DNA of 64,000 nucleotides from Mesorhizobium sp. M2A.F.Ca.ET.046.03.2.1. GTDB taxonomy: Bacteria > Pseudomonadota > Alphaproteobacteria > Rhizobiales > Rhizobiaceae. Shown piece by piece: positions 48,477 through 57,135 of this stretch. The notes beneath the pieces were generated by a model. It was given only the letters and a program-made list of their open reading frames with translations. It did no database searches and was not told the origin of the DNA. The position numbers and the translations under genes are program-made. How positions within the stretch are numbered: the stretch's first letter is position 1; the number at the start of each line of letters is the position of its first letter. The stretch covers positions 3,100,001 through 3,164,000 of the forward strand of contig NZ_CP034449.1 in assembly GCF_003952425.1 (NCBI RefSeq). Reading direction: 5' to 3'.

Positions 48477-50092
48477 GCGAACACCCCATGCATATACCAG
48501 CGCGGCGAGGCGGCCTGGGGCGCGTTGCCGTAGAGACCCTGGCGGTAGAGCCAGTAGCGGCGTCCCTCGCTGTCCTCTATGCGATAATAGTCGCGGGTCG
48601 GCGCCTCTTCCTCGCCGGGCAGTTGCCGCCACCATTCGGCGGCGATGCGTTCCGGCCCCTCGGCGCGGGCGACGCGGTAGAGCGCGCGCCGCCAGCGGAA
48701 ATTCATCGGCGGTCCTTCCGGGATCTCGGTCGCCGGCACCTCGACCGGCTCGGGCGAGCGGAACAGGCGCACCGGCCGCTCCGGCGGATAGATGGTCATC
48801 GGCGGGGCTGTTCGGGGTGGCGCCGCCCGCCCGGCCGCCGGCGCGCGCCTTTGCGGCGCTTCGGCGAAAGGCACGCTCTTGACGGCGCGCTCCGGCAGAT
48901 GGCTCTCGACAACAACCGGCTTCAGCACGGCAGCCTCGCCGAGGCGGGCGCGGACGCGGTCGGCGAACAGCGCGATGTCGGCGTCATCATCCTCCGCCTC
49001 GCCGGTGAGGTTGCCCTGAACCAAGTCGAAGGCGGCGACCGACAGCACGGAAAGCCGCACGAGGTCGAAGCCGAAGCCGGCGTCGATATTCTGCTCCAAC
49101 GCGGTGAGCCGCTCATGGAACAGTCTTTGGATCAGCCGCGGCTCGCGCATCGGGCGCGAGGTGCCGACGGCGATGCGGCTGACGGCGCCATCGACGCGAA
49201 AGAGAAGCAGCGCCAGCGTCCTTGCGCCTTCGCCGCGCCGTTCGAGGTCGGTCTTCAGGGCGACGGCAAGCCGGCTTATGAGCCGCTCGATGTCGTCGGT
49301 GAGCATGACCGGCTCGGCAAGATGGCGCTCGACCGAGAGCGGCGCGACGGGAAGGCGCGGCGACACGGCTTCGTCGAGGCGGCCGAGCGCCTGGTCGAGG
49401 CGCAAAAGCAGAGTGGCGCCGAAGCGGCGGGCGAGCGGCGCGCGCGGTGCCGCCATCACCGCGCCGGCGGTGCGCAGGCCTACACTTTCCAGGAGGGCGC
49501 GGGTCTCCGGCGCGATGCGCAGCGCCGACAAGGGCAGGGGCGAAAGCAGCGCCTCTTCCTCGCCGCCGGCCACGATGCGGTTGCCGTGGAAGCGCGCCGC
49601 CGCCCAGGCGGCGCCCGGCGTCGAGGCCAGGCCGGCGCGGACGTCAAAACCCTGCTGGAAGAAGCGGGTGAGGATCTCGTCCTGCATGGCGCGCTCGCCG
49701 CCGAACAGATGCGTGCAGCCGGTGACGTCGAGGAACAGCCCGTCCTCGCCGTCGATCGCCACCAGCGGCGTGTAGCGGTCGCACCAGTCGGCAAGGCCTT
49801 CGAGCAGGCGGCGGTCGGCTTCCGGGTCGGCCTCGACCACGTCGATCGAAGGGTGCATGGCGCGGGCATCGGCAATGCCCATGCCGCGTTTCAGCTTCAG
49901 CGCCTCAGCCCGCTCGTCGAGGGCTGCGATGCGCTGGGTGTTGTTGTCGCGATGGCTGATCACCAGAGGCAGGTGATCCGACGGCCGGGAACGCCAGGAT
50001 CGCCCCAGACGCTGGCGCAGGATCCGCTCCGCGCTGAGATGCGGGAACCACAGCGACAGGATTCTCTGTTTTTTCCGCAAAAGCGTGCTCAT
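48473..50092 (-). CDS. imuB: ImuB, Y-family polymerase-like mutasome protein
   Basis: A 539-residue Y-family-like protein. The region that in active Y polymerases holds the catalytic acidic pair reads [23 protein letters not shown], without the SIDE-type motif, as expected for ImuB, which is a non-catalytic scaffold. The little-finger and C-terminal regions follow. [17 protein letters not shown] near residue 435 resembles a beta-clamp-binding or conserved C-terminal motif. It bridges ImuA, DnaE2 and the sliding clamp. The start ATG lies 188 bases inside the imuA frame. Confidence 0.93.
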   Translation of the reverse strand: MSTLLRKKQRILSLWFPHLSAERILRQRLGRSWRSRPSDHLPLVISHRDNNTQRIAALDERAEALKLKRGMGIADARAMHPSIDVVEADPEADRRLLEGLADWCDRYTPLVAIDGEDGLFLDVTGCTHLFGGERAMQDEILTRFFQQGFDVRAGLASTPGAAWAAARFHGNRIVAGGEEEALLSPLPLSALRIAPETRALLESVGLRTAGAVMAAPRAPLARRFGATLLLRLDQALGRLDEAVSPRLPVAPLSVERHLAEPVMLTDDIERLISRLAVALKTDLERRGEGARTLALLLFRVDGAVSRIAVGTSRPMREPRLIQRLFHERLTALEQNIDAGFGFDLVRLSVLSVAAFDLVQGNLTGEAEDDDADIALFADRVRARLGEAAVLKPVVVESHLPERAVKSVPFAEAPQRRAPAAGRAAPPRTAPPMTIYPPERPVRLFRSPEPVEVPATEIPEGPPMNFRWRRALYRVARAEGPERIAAEWWRQLPGEEEAPTRDYYRIEDSEGRRYWLYRQGLYGNAPQAASPRWYMHGVFA

Positions 50093-50897
50093 TTGGGTTC
50101 CACTCCAGTGTGAATTGTCCGGGCAGGGCCGTGCGGCTCTTGCCGATATCGACCTTGAAAGCAGGGCGGCCGATCGAGCCGGCGAGCGGTCCGGCGACCG
50201 TCTCGCGGCTTGCCGAAGGCGCCGCCGAGACGATGAGGCGCACCGGTGCGGCGGTTGGATCGGCCTCGCCCGCCTGGCGCAGCAAAAGCAGTGGACGGCC
50301 GGCATTCTGGGCGCGGGCGTGCAGCCGGCGCGTGGCGGTGAGGTCGAGAAGCCGCGGGCTGCCGCGGATTTCGAGGATGACCGCGGCGAAGGCCGTCATG
50401 CGGGCGGCCTCCTCGGCGATCCACAGCGCGTCGAGCAGTTTCGGCGCCTCGGAAAACAGCAACTGTTCCGGCTCGATGCCGAACAGGGCATGAAGGCCCC
50501 TGGCGTAGGGCAGGCCGGCCTCGTGGAAGATTTCCGACGTGCCGACCCAGAGGATCGGCAGACCCTGCTTCTCCTTGAGGCTCAGGCTTACGAGCGACAG
50601 CGCGAAGCCGGCGACCGCGCCGGCATCGCGGGTCTCCAGCCCATGGATCTCGCTGAGCGCCGCCCTGGGCAGGCCGCCGCCAAGGGCGGTGTCGAAGCGC
50701 TCGATGCCGGTATGCAGGAAGGCACCCGGCGAGGCCACCGCGAGGCCGCGCCGGACGATCGTCCTGTCCGACCTGCCGGCATGGGCAGGCGCGCTCCCGG
50801 AGGGCGCCTGCAGGCGCTCGGGCAGCGTTCCCTCGATCTTCGCGATCTGGCGGCGCAGGGCAAAAACAGTGTCCCGCGCCACGGCGCTCATCGCCAT
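49905..50897 (-). CDS. imuA: ImuA, RecA-like mutasome protein
   Basis: A 330-residue RecA-fold relative. The core runs from AFLHTGIERFDTALGGGLPRAALSEIHG through LPILWVGTSEIFHEAGLPYARGLHALFGI and EQLLFSEAPKLLDALWIAEEAAR. The Walker A lysine is lacking at the usual place, as in other ImuA proteins. The last 60 or so residues overlap the start of imuB in another frame. ATG 50897 has GGAAG upstream; a TTG at 50918 and ATG 50891 are alternatives. A LexA-type box lies 24-38 bases upstream, so it should be SOS-induced. Confidence 0.9.
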   Translation of the reverse strand: MAMSAVARDTVFALRRQIAKIEGTLPERLQAPSGSAPAHAGRSDRTIVRRGLAVASPGAFLHTGIERFDTALGGGLPRAALSEIHGLETRDAGAVAGFALSLVSLSLKEKQGLPILWVGTSEIFHEAGLPYARGLHALFGIEPEQLLFSEAPKLLDALWIAEEAARMTAFAAVILEIRGSPRLLDLTATRRLHARAQNAGRPLLLLRQAGEADPTAAPVRLIVSAAPSASRETVAGPLAGSIGRPAFKVDIGKSRTALPGQFTLEWNPNEHAFAEKTENPVAVVPASQRGADPAPASGAILAFPAVGSPASGDQPSRQQHPAHRSPRRAG

Positions 50898-50920
50898 GAC
50901 GTTCACTTCCGGCAGCAATT

Positions 50921-50935
50921 GTTCCTGTTATGTTC
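50921..50935. promoter_or_regulatory. LexA (SOS) box upstream of imuA
   Basis: GTTCCTGTTATGTTC matches the alphaproteobacterial LexA operator GTTC-N7-GTTC exactly (GAAC-N7-GAAC on the imuA strand). It lies just before the imuA-imuB-dnaE2 operon, where family knowledge predicts such a site. Confidence 0.88.
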
Positions 50936-51080
50936 TTATAGATTCCAGAGGCGCCCGGAAGAGTCAAGCAGAGTCCGAAGGAATTTATTCCTTCGCCTTT
51001 TACCCTGAAAGCCCATGGCCAGCCGGCTCATTTGCCTCTATCGGCGCGAAAGCCTATATGCCGGGATCAAAGGACGTTTC

Positions 51081-51518
51081 ATGGCCCGCATCTACAAGAC
51101 CCGCACTTGGCACGATCAGCTCTCGCCGTCGATGGACGAGCTGGAGCTTATGGCGCTGGAGGCCTATGCCCATCTGCCGGACGAGTTCCGCAAGCTCACC
51201 GGCGAGATCGTCATCCAGATCGCCGAATTCCCGACCGACGAGATCATGGACGACCTGTCGCTGGAGACGCCCTTCGACCTGCTTGGCCTGTTCGAGGGGC
51301 GCGGCATCGCCGAGCGCTGGAACCCGCAGACCGGCGAAGGACCGAACCGCGTCACGCTCTACCGCCGCGCCATCCTCGACTATTGGGCCGAGAACGAGGA
51401 GACGCTGGGCGACATCGTCACCCATGTGCTGATCCACGAGATCGGCCACCATTTCGGCCTGTCGGATGACGACATGGAGCGGATCGAGGAGGCAGCCGAG
51501 CAGGCGGCGGCGGGCTGA
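51081..51518 (+). CDS. Minimal zincin-like metallopeptidase family protein
   Basis: A 145-residue protein of the DUF1025-type metallopeptidase family. The zinc motif is VLIHEIGHHFGLSDDDMERIE (HExxHxxGxxD) near residue 115. The N-terminal half has LPDEFRKLTGEIVIQIAEFP and FDLLGLFEGRGIAER, family hallmarks. Substrate unknown. The ATG with AAAGGA upstream is chosen; the longer frame upstream is not conserved. It is divergent from imuA. Confidence 0.88.
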   Translation: MARIYKTRTWHDQLSPSMDELELMALEAYAHLPDEFRKLTGEIVIQIAEFPTDEIMDDLSLETPFDLLGLFEGRGIAERWNPQTGEGPNRVTLYRRAILDYWAENEETLGDIVTHVLIHEIGHHFGLSDDDMERIEEAAEQAAAG

Positions 51519-51660
51519 GAAACTGTTTGGAAATTCTACTCCGGCGGCCATCTGGCGGCGCTTTCTGCGCTTCCGGTGCTCACGGACAAATGTCCGCTCC
51601 GCTCCGGTTCTCGAAATCACCACCATATGACTCGCCAGAGCGAATTTCGAAACAGTCTCT
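51517..51660. repeat. Family C inverted-repeat element, copy 2
   Basis: The outer arms gagaaactgtttggaaattc and gaatttcgaaacagtctct are inverted. The inner core gcgcttccggtgctcacgga, with acaaatgt, then ccgctccgctccggttctcg is nearly the same as copy 1 at 44.4 kb. It starts right at the metallopeptidase stop codon. Confidence 0.75.
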
Positions 51661-51671
51661 AAACGCCTTCC

Positions 51672-51878
51672 CTACCAGTCGCTGAGCTTGGTGTCGGCTG
51701 TGTATTCCTGGCCTTCGACATCCTTCACCACGGCCTGGCCGCAGCGCATCGACTTGGTCTTCTTGTCATAGGCATAGGTCGGCGAGCCGAACAGGTGCCA
51801 GCCCTTGTTCAGCGCGGCGGTGACCTTGTGGCAGAAGGTGGAGTCGTCCGGACCGGACAGGAAGCGGTAGAGTTTCAT
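51672..51878 (-). CDS. DUF1737 domain-containing protein
   Basis: A 68-residue protein matching DUF1737 from end to end: KLYRFLSGPDDSTFCHKVTAALNKGWHLFGSPTYAYD. Such proteins are small, soluble and of unknown function. It lies 29 bases downstream of the CoA ester lyase gene on the same strand, so the two may be co-transcribed. Confidence 0.88.
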   Translation of the reverse strand: MKLYRFLSGPDDSTFCHKVTAALNKGWHLFGSPTYAYDKKTKSMRCGQAVVKDVEGQEYTADTKLSDW

Positions 51879-51907
51879 TTTTCGAACCTATCATGTGTAT
51901 CGGCGCA

Positions 51908-52786
51908 TCATGCGCCGATGACCGCGGCCTTCGCCAGAAGTTTCTCGGCTTGCGTCAGATGCAGCCGCTCGACCATGCGGCCGTCCAGCGCGATGACCCC
52001 CTTGCCGGCATTTTCAGGCCGCGCGAACGCATCCCGGATCGCACGGGCCTCGGCAAGTACTTCGGGCGCCGGCGAGAAGGCGCGGTTCGCCGGCTCGATC
52101 TGGGCCGGGTGGATCAGCGACTTGCCGTCAAAGCCCATGGCGGCTCCCTCGGCGCATTCGCGGGCAAAAGCGTCGAGGTCGCGGAAATCATTGGCGACGC
52201 CATCGATGACGTCGAGGCCGCCGGCCCGCGCCGCCAGCACCAGCTGCATCAGCCAGGGCATCAGATAGCGCCGGTCGGGCGTCGCCAGGATGCCGGTCGC
52301 CTTTACCAGGTCGTTCGTTCCGGCCACGAAACAAGCCAACCTCGAAGCCGGATCGCGCCCGAGCTCGGCGATGGCGCCGATGTTGAGCAGCGCTTTCGGC
52401 GTCTCGACCATCGCCCATAGTTTCACGCCGTCCGGCACGGAATTGTCGTCGAGCAGGTCGCCGGCCTCGAGGATGTCGCGCGGCGTGCCGATCTTGGGCA
52501 GGAGAATGCCGTCGGGCTCGGCCTTGGCGACAGCCAGAAGATCGTCGGCGCCCCATTCGCTGGCCAAGGCGTTGATGCGCACCACCATCTCGCAGCGTTT
52601 TTCGGGCCGGGCGAGAATGCCGGCGACCTTGTCGCGCGCGGGAACCTTGTCAGCAGGCAGGACGGCGTCCTCGAGATCGAAGATGACGGCATCGCAGGCC
52701 AGCGAGCCGATCTTGGCGAGCGCCTTGTCGTTCGAGGCGGGGATGTAAAGCACGGAGCGGCGCGGGCGGTAGGTGTCGACGGTCAT
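51908..52786 (-). CDS. CoA ester lyase (HpcH/HpaI, CitE-like)
   Basis: A 292-residue TIM-barrel lyase of the CitE/malyl-CoA lyase-like family. RRSVLYIPASNDKALAKIGSLACDAVIFDLEDAVLP is the N-terminal signature with the metal-site aspartate; MVVRINALASEWGADDLLAV and KLWAMVETPKALLNIGAIAE carry the substrate arginine and metal glutamate. GFDGKSLIHPAQIEPANRAFSPAPEVL is the conserved C-terminal block. Stand-alone CitE-like proteins may act on malyl-CoA, citramalyl-CoA or related esters; which one cannot be read. ATG 52786 is the homologous start; the frame upstream runs into a repeat. Confidence 0.9.
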   Translation of the reverse strand: MTVDTYRPRRSVLYIPASNDKALAKIGSLACDAVIFDLEDAVLPADKVPARDKVAGILARPEKRCEMVVRINALASEWGADDLLAVAKAEPDGILLPKIGTPRDILEAGDLLDDNSVPDGVKLWAMVETPKALLNIGAIAELGRDPASRLACFVAGTNDLVKATGILATPDRRYLMPWLMQLVLAARAGGLDVIDGVANDFRDLDAFARECAEGAAMGFDGKSLIHPAQIEPANRAFSPAPEVLAEARAIRDAFARPENAGKGVIALDGRMVERLHLTQAEKLLAKAAVIGA

Positions 52787-52831
52787 GGCCGATCTATGCC
52801 GGGTGATGGCGTGGGAGGCAAGGCGGAGGTT

Positions 52832-52992
52832 AATCTCCCCCCTTTGAGGAGGAGATGTCGCCGCAGGCGACAGAGGGGGTCGCCGCGCGTGAAGCGCCGG
52901 CGTTCTGCGCGGCAAGAATGAGGTCGGCCCTTTACGCGCTAGGACCCCCTCTGACCGCTTCGCGGCCCTCTCCCCCTCGAGGGGGAGAGGGC
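52832..52992. repeat. RIME-like element (family D) upstream of the lyase gene
   Basis: The left part has aatctcccccctttgaggag, gagatgtcgccgcaggcgac and agagggggtcgcc; the right part has gaccccctctgaccgcttcg and ctctccccctcgagggggag. The 631-base gap 52787-53417 holds this, then no gene that can be supported, and a degenerate family B piece before the response regulator. Confidence 0.75.
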
Positions 52993-53324
52993 GACCTGCC
53001 TGCACGAAATCTGCAAATCCTTACGGAAAACCTCCTCCATTCCGCCGCGCGCTTACCGCGTCCGTCTGCGACAAGGCCGTCATGCAAAAGCCACACACAT
53101 CCCGCTGGACCCTGCCGCGCCGGCTCCGCGACGAAGGCTGGTGGCTCGTCGCGCCGCAAAGACTGCGCGTCGCGGCGGACGTCCTGCTTTTCCCGCCGAG
53201 GTCGCGCCATGTGGCGGATACGCCGAGGAGGGTCCGGCGATGAGGCTCTTTGCCAACCATGCCATGGGCTCTGTCCAGGCATGCACGGATGCCCGAGCGC
53301 GTTGCGGTCTCATGGGCTTGTCCC

Positions 53325-53379
53325 GACACAGCTCCGGACCGAAAACAATTTCGCACTTTTCCTTGGAATTGCTCTAATC
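53325..53379. repeat. Degenerate family B repeat before the response regulator
   Basis: Contains cagctccggaccgaaaacaa and gcacttttccttggaattgc. Aligns with the end of the copies at 11.25 and 55.7 kb. It lies where the regulator's promoter would be expected. Confidence 0.55.
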
Positions 53380-53417
53380 CTGCCGTCACCCAAGCTTACC
53401 CGCCGGACTATTGACCG

Positions 53418-54116
53418 ATGCCGCACAACATACTCGTCGCCGACGACGACCCGCATATCCGCGAGATCATCTGCTTCGCGCTGGAAAAGGCCGGCATGAA
53501 GACGGCCGCCGTCGCCGACGGCGCGGCAGCGCTCCAGGCGGTCGAGCGGCGCGCGCCCGATCTCATCGTGCTCGACATCGGCATGCCGGAGATGGACGGG
53601 CTGGAGGTCTGCCGGCGGCTGAGGCAAAGATCCGACGTGCCGGTGCTGTTTTTGTCCGCGCGGGATGAGGAAATCGACCGCATCCTGGGGCTGGAAATGG
53701 GCGGCGACGACTATGTGACCAAGCCGTTCAGCCCGCGCGAGCTGGTCGCCCGCGTCAACGCCATCCTCCGGCGCGCGCGTCCGGCGCCGGTCGAGGAAGA
53801 AGCGGACGAGCGGGAATTCGCGCATGGCAAGCTCATGCTTGTCCCGGCAAGCCATGCGGCGAGCTTCGACGGCAAGCCGCTCACCCTGACGGCGATCGAA
53901 TTCGCCATCCTGAAAGGCTTCCTCGCCCGCCCGCTTCACGTGCTTGGCCGCGACGCGGTGATGGCCAATGCCTATGCCTCGAACATCCATGTCTCGGAAC
54001 GCACGGTCGACAGCCACATCCGCAACGTGCGGGCCAAGCTGGCGGCAGTCGGCTGCGCCGATGCGATCGCGACGGTGCATGGCGTCGGCTTCCGGCTCGG
54101 CCGATGCGGTGGTTGA
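53418..54116 (+). CDS. OmpR-family response regulator
   Basis: A 232-residue regulator. The receiver domain has DDD at residues 9-11, phospho-acceptor D53 in LIVLDIGMPEMDG, and the lysine in DDYVTKPFSPRELVARV. The winged-helix output domain has LTLTAIEFAILKGFLARPLHVLGRDAVM and SERTVDSHIRNVRAKLAAVG, ending TVHGVGFRLG. It overlaps the kinase gene by 13 bases, so the pair is coupled. The layout is close to CreB-CreC-like systems, but the input signal is unknown. Confidence 0.92.
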   Translation: MPHNILVADDDPHIREIICFALEKAGMKTAAVADGAAALQAVERRAPDLIVLDIGMPEMDGLEVCRRLRQRSDVPVLFLSARDEEIDRILGLEMGGDDYVTKPFSPRELVARVNAILRRARPAPVEEEADEREFAHGKLMLVPASHAASFDGKPLTLTAIEFAILKGFLARPLHVLGRDAVMANAYASNIHVSERTVDSHIRNVRAKLAAVGCADAIATVHGVGFRLGRCGG

Positions 54117-55675
54117 GCAAGGAAAGGTGGCGGCCGCGGCTCGCCACCGTCGTCATCGCCATCCTGATCGTGGTCATGGCCCTGCCGCTGGTCGGGCTGT
54201 TCTTCTTCCGGCTCTATGAGAACCAGCTGATCCGCCAGACCGAGGGCGAGCTGATCGCGCAAGGGGCGGTCGTCGCCGCCGTCTATGCAAAGGAGGTGCG
54301 CGCCGCCGGCATTTCCCAGGACAGGTTGGGTTCGCCGATCTCGGCCGATCCGGCGCGGGACAACAACTATCCCTATGAACCGATCGAGCCACGCCTCGAT
54401 CTCGCCTCGGACGACGTGATGCCGATGCGGCCGGCGGCGGCTCCGGCCGCCGCCGATGCCGCTTTCGCGGCGATCGGCGCAAAGCTCTCCAGTATTCTCG
54501 ACGAAACGCAGAAGACGACGCTCGCCGGCTTTCGCCTGCTCGACCCGCGCGGCGTGGTGATTGCCGGCGGCGACGAGATCGGTCAGTCGCTCAGCGGGGT
54601 CGAGGAGGTGCGGACCGCGCTTTCCGGCGCTTATGCCAGCGAGCTCAGGCTGCGCATCCCCGACCAGCCGCCGCCACCGCTTTATTCGGTGAGCCGCGGC
54701 ACCAGGGTGCGAGTCTTCGTCGCCATGCCGGTCGAACTCGACGGCAGGGTCGCCGGCGTGGTCTATCTGTCGCGGACGCCGAACAACATCGTCAAGCATC
54801 TCTATGGCGAGCGCGGCAAGGTGACGTTGGCGGCCATCGCCATTCTCGGCGGCACGCTCTTGATCGCGCTGGTGTTCATCCGCACCGTCAGCCGGCCGAT
54901 CTATGCGCTGATCGAGCGGACGAAACGCATCGCCGCCGGCGATCGCGACGCGATCAGGCCGCTCGCCCATCACGGCACGCGCGAGATGGCGGCGCTGTCG
55001 ACGGCCTTCCTCGACATGGCGACCAAGCTGCAGGCGCGCTCCGACTCCATCCAGACCTTCGCCACCCATGTCTCGCATGAGCTGAAATCGCCGCTGACGG
55101 CGATCCAGGGCGCGGCGGAGCTGCTGCGCGATTCCGGCGGCGCGATGGACGAGGCCGAGCGCAAGCGCTTTTCCAACAACATCGTCACCGATGCCGGGCG
55201 GCTCAATCTCCTGGTGCGCCGGCTGCTCGACCTGGCGCGCGCCGAAAACCTGGAGCCGAGTGGCGAAAGCACGACGCTTCGTGCGGCGCTGGCATCCTTG
55301 CCTGTCGACGCCAGGCTGGAGACGCGGCTCGAAGGCGGCGGCGATATCAGGCTCGGCATCTCGGCCGAGAATCTCGGCATCGTGCTCGCCAACCTCATCG
55401 ACAATTCGGCGAGGCACGGCGCCCGGCAGGTGGCGATCCATGCCTCGGCCGATGGCGAGCGCGCGTCGATCCAGATAGGCGACGACGGCGACGGCATCTC
55501 GGCCGCCAACCGGGCCAAGATCTTCGAGCCGTTCTTCACCACGCGGCGCGAGACCGGCGGCACCGGCGTGGGGCTCGGCATCGTGCTGGCCCTCCTAAAA
55601 GCGCATGATGGCACGATCAGGCTGGTTGACTCCGAGCGCGGCACGCGCTTCGAGATCAATCTGCCGGTCGTCTGA
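54104..55675 (+). CDS. Sensor histidine kinase (CreC-like layout)
   Basis: A 523-residue membrane kinase. Helices lie at about 13-36 and 240-262 with a periplasmic domain of about 200 residues between. A HAMP segment follows (TVSRPIYALIERTKRIAAGDRDAIRPLAHHGTREM). The DHp histidine is H325 or near in FATHVSHELKSPLTAIQGAAELL. The ATPase domain has NLIDNSARHGA, GDDGDGIS and TGGTGVGLGIVLALLKAHDG. Ligand unknown. Overlaps its regulator by 13 bases; an FAD oxidoreductase gene follows after an 81-base gap filled by a family B repeat. Confidence 0.92.
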   Translation: MRWLSKERWRPRLATVVIAILIVVMALPLVGLFFFRLYENQLIRQTEGELIAQGAVVAAVYAKEVRAAGISQDRLGSPISADPARDNNYPYEPIEPRLDLASDDVMPMRPAAAPAAADAAFAAIGAKLSSILDETQKTTLAGFRLLDPRGVVIAGGDEIGQSLSGVEEVRTALSGAYASELRLRIPDQPPPPLYSVSRGTRVRVFVAMPVELDGRVAGVVYLSRTPNNIVKHLYGERGKVTLAAIAILGGTLLIALVFIRTVSRPIYALIERTKRIAAGDRDAIRPLAHHGTREMAALSTAFLDMATKLQARSDSIQTFATHVSHELKSPLTAIQGAAELLRDSGGAMDEAERKRFSNNIVTDAGRLNLLVRRLLDLARAENLEPSGESTTLRAALASLPVDARLETRLEGGGDIRLGISAENLGIVLANLIDNSARHGARQVAIHASADGERASIQIGDDGDGISAANRAKIFEPFFTTRRETGGTGVGLGIVLALLKAHDGTIRLVDSERGTRFEINLPVV

Positions 55676-55691
55676 GAACCGGGGTGGCTTG

Positions 55692-55743
55692 CTACGCAAT
55701 TCCGTACGGAAAACCGCTACACACTTTTCCTGGAATTGCTCTG
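55692..55743. repeat. Family B intergenic repeat
   Basis: Reads gctacgcaattccgtacgga, aaaccgctacacacttttcc and tggaattgctctga. AATTCC and GGAATT form the hairpin ends. This is among the best-preserved copies of the family in the window. Confidence 0.72.
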
Positions 55744-55756
55744 ATCGGAGAAAAAA

Positions 55757-56923
55757 GTGCGCTACGACATCGTCATCATCGGCGGAGCCATCGTCGGGTC
55801 CTCGGTCGCCTATCATTTGCGGGAGGAAGGCTTTACCGGCTCCATCGCGCTGATCGAGCGCGATCCGCAATTCTCGCATGCGGCGACGACCTTGTCCTGC
55901 GCCTCGATCCGCCAGCAATTCTCCATCCCTGAAAACATCCGCCTGTCGCAGTTCACCCTGAAACTGTTCCGGCGGCTGAAGGAAACGTTCGGCGCCGATG
56001 CCGATATCGGCTTTCGCGAAGGCGGCTATCTCATCCTCGCCGGCGAGGCCGGGCTGCCGATCCTCAAGGCCAATCACGAGACGCAGGTCGCCGAGGGCGC
56101 CGATATCGCGTTCGAAGACGCCGGGCAGCTGGCGCGCCGCTTCCCATGGCTGTCGGTCGAAGGCATTTCCGCCGGCGCCTATGGCCGCAGCGGCGAGGGC
56201 TGGTTCGACGCGCATGCGCTGTTGACGCTGTTCCGCAAGGCGCTGCGCGACAGGAAGATCGATTTCATCACGGCTTCCGCCACCGGCATCAAGCGCGAGG
56301 GCAACCGCGTCACCGCTGTGTCGCTGGACAATGGCGAGACGCTGGAAGCCGGCACCGTCGTCAACGCCGCCGGGCCGAATGCCGGCAAGGTTGCGGCTTT
56401 TGCCGGGCTCGAACTGCCGGTCGAGCCGCGCAAGCGCAACGTCTTCGTGTTCGAGGCGCGCGAGAAATATGCAGACATGCCGCTCTTGGTCGATCCGTCC
56501 GGCATCTATGTGCGGCCGGAAGGCTCGGTCTACCTCACCGGCGGCGCCGAGCCGGAGGAAGGCGATGTCGCGCCCGACCCCAAGGACTTTGAGGTCAACT
56601 GGCCGCTGTTCGAAGAGGTGATCTGGCCGGTTCTGGCCACCCGCATCCCGGCTTTCGAGGCGATCAAGCCGACGCGCGCCTGGGTCGGGCACTACGACTA
56701 CAATACGCTCGACCAGAACGGGGTGATCGGGCCGCATCCGGAGGTCGCAAACTTCCTGTTCGCCAACGGTTTTTCCGGCCACGGCCTGCAGCAGGCGCCG
56801 GCGGTCGGCAAGTCGATCGCGGAGCTTGTCATGCATGGCGGGTATCGCACGGTGGATTGCACGGCGTTCGGCTATGAGCGGGTGGCGGAAGGAAGGGCGT
56901 TCAGGGAGCTGAATGTGATTTGA
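55757..56923 (+). CDS. FAD-dependent oxidoreductase (DAO family)
   Basis: A 388-residue amine/amino-acid oxidoreductase of the DAO superfamily. The FAD motif is IVIIGGAIVGSSVAYHLREEGFTGSIALIERD at residues 5-36. TTLSCASIRQQFSIPENIRLSQF follows, and VNAAGPNAGKVAAFAGLELPVEPRKRNVFVFEA is the substrate-binding half. C-terminal GPHPEVANFLFANGFSGHGLQQAPAVGKSIAEL is the second FAD block. The substrate (sarcosine, dimethylglycine, D-amino acid or other) is not set by the sequence. It follows a two-component system and may be its target. Confidence 0.88.
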   Translation: MRYDIVIIGGAIVGSSVAYHLREEGFTGSIALIERDPQFSHAATTLSCASIRQQFSIPENIRLSQFTLKLFRRLKETFGADADIGFREGGYLILAGEAGLPILKANHETQVAEGADIAFEDAGQLARRFPWLSVEGISAGAYGRSGEGWFDAHALLTLFRKALRDRKIDFITASATGIKREGNRVTAVSLDNGETLEAGTVVNAAGPNAGKVAAFAGLELPVEPRKRNVFVFEAREKYADMPLLVDPSGIYVRPEGSVYLTGGAEPEEGDVAPDPKDFEVNWPLFEEVIWPVLATRIPAFEAIKPTRAWVGHYDYNTLDQNGVIGPHPEVANFLFANGFSGHGLQQAPAVGKSIAELVMHGGYRTVDCTAFGYERVAEGRAFRELNVI

Positions 56924-56958
56924 GTCGCTCGCGGCTTTCCTTGGACGCTGGTACGAGG

Positions 56959-57121
56959 CCCCCTCTCTGTCCTGCCGGACATCTCCCCCTCATGGGGGGA
57001 GATCGGCAGTTTCGGCGACGGCGCTTTTCCTGCAACGCCGGAGATTGGCGAAAGCCGGCGTGACATCCGATCTCCCCCTTGAGGGGGAGATGCCCGGCAG
57101 GGCAGAGAGGGGGCGAAGGAT
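56959..57121. repeat. RIME-like elements (family D), inverted pair
   Basis: The left block ccccctctctgtcctgccgg with catctccccctcatgggggg and the right block gatctcccccttgaggggga with gatgcccggcagggcagaga are inverted relatives. They fill the gap between the converging oxidoreductase and SRPBCC genes. Confidence 0.82.
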
Positions 57122-57135
57122 CGCGGCGTCTGTTT

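Noticed and set aside
48473..50092. A catalytic Y-family polymerase in the mutasome
   Set aside because: The catalytic SIDE-type acidic pair is replaced by [11 protein letters not shown], and gene order with imuA and dnaE2 fits ImuB, which is not catalytic.
53082..53243. A 53-codon arginine-rich frame (MQKPHTSRWTLPRR start) upstream of the response regulator
   Set aside because: No convincing ribosome-binding site, no recognised relatives, and composition typical of non-coding high-GC DNA. Kept as a weak possibility only.
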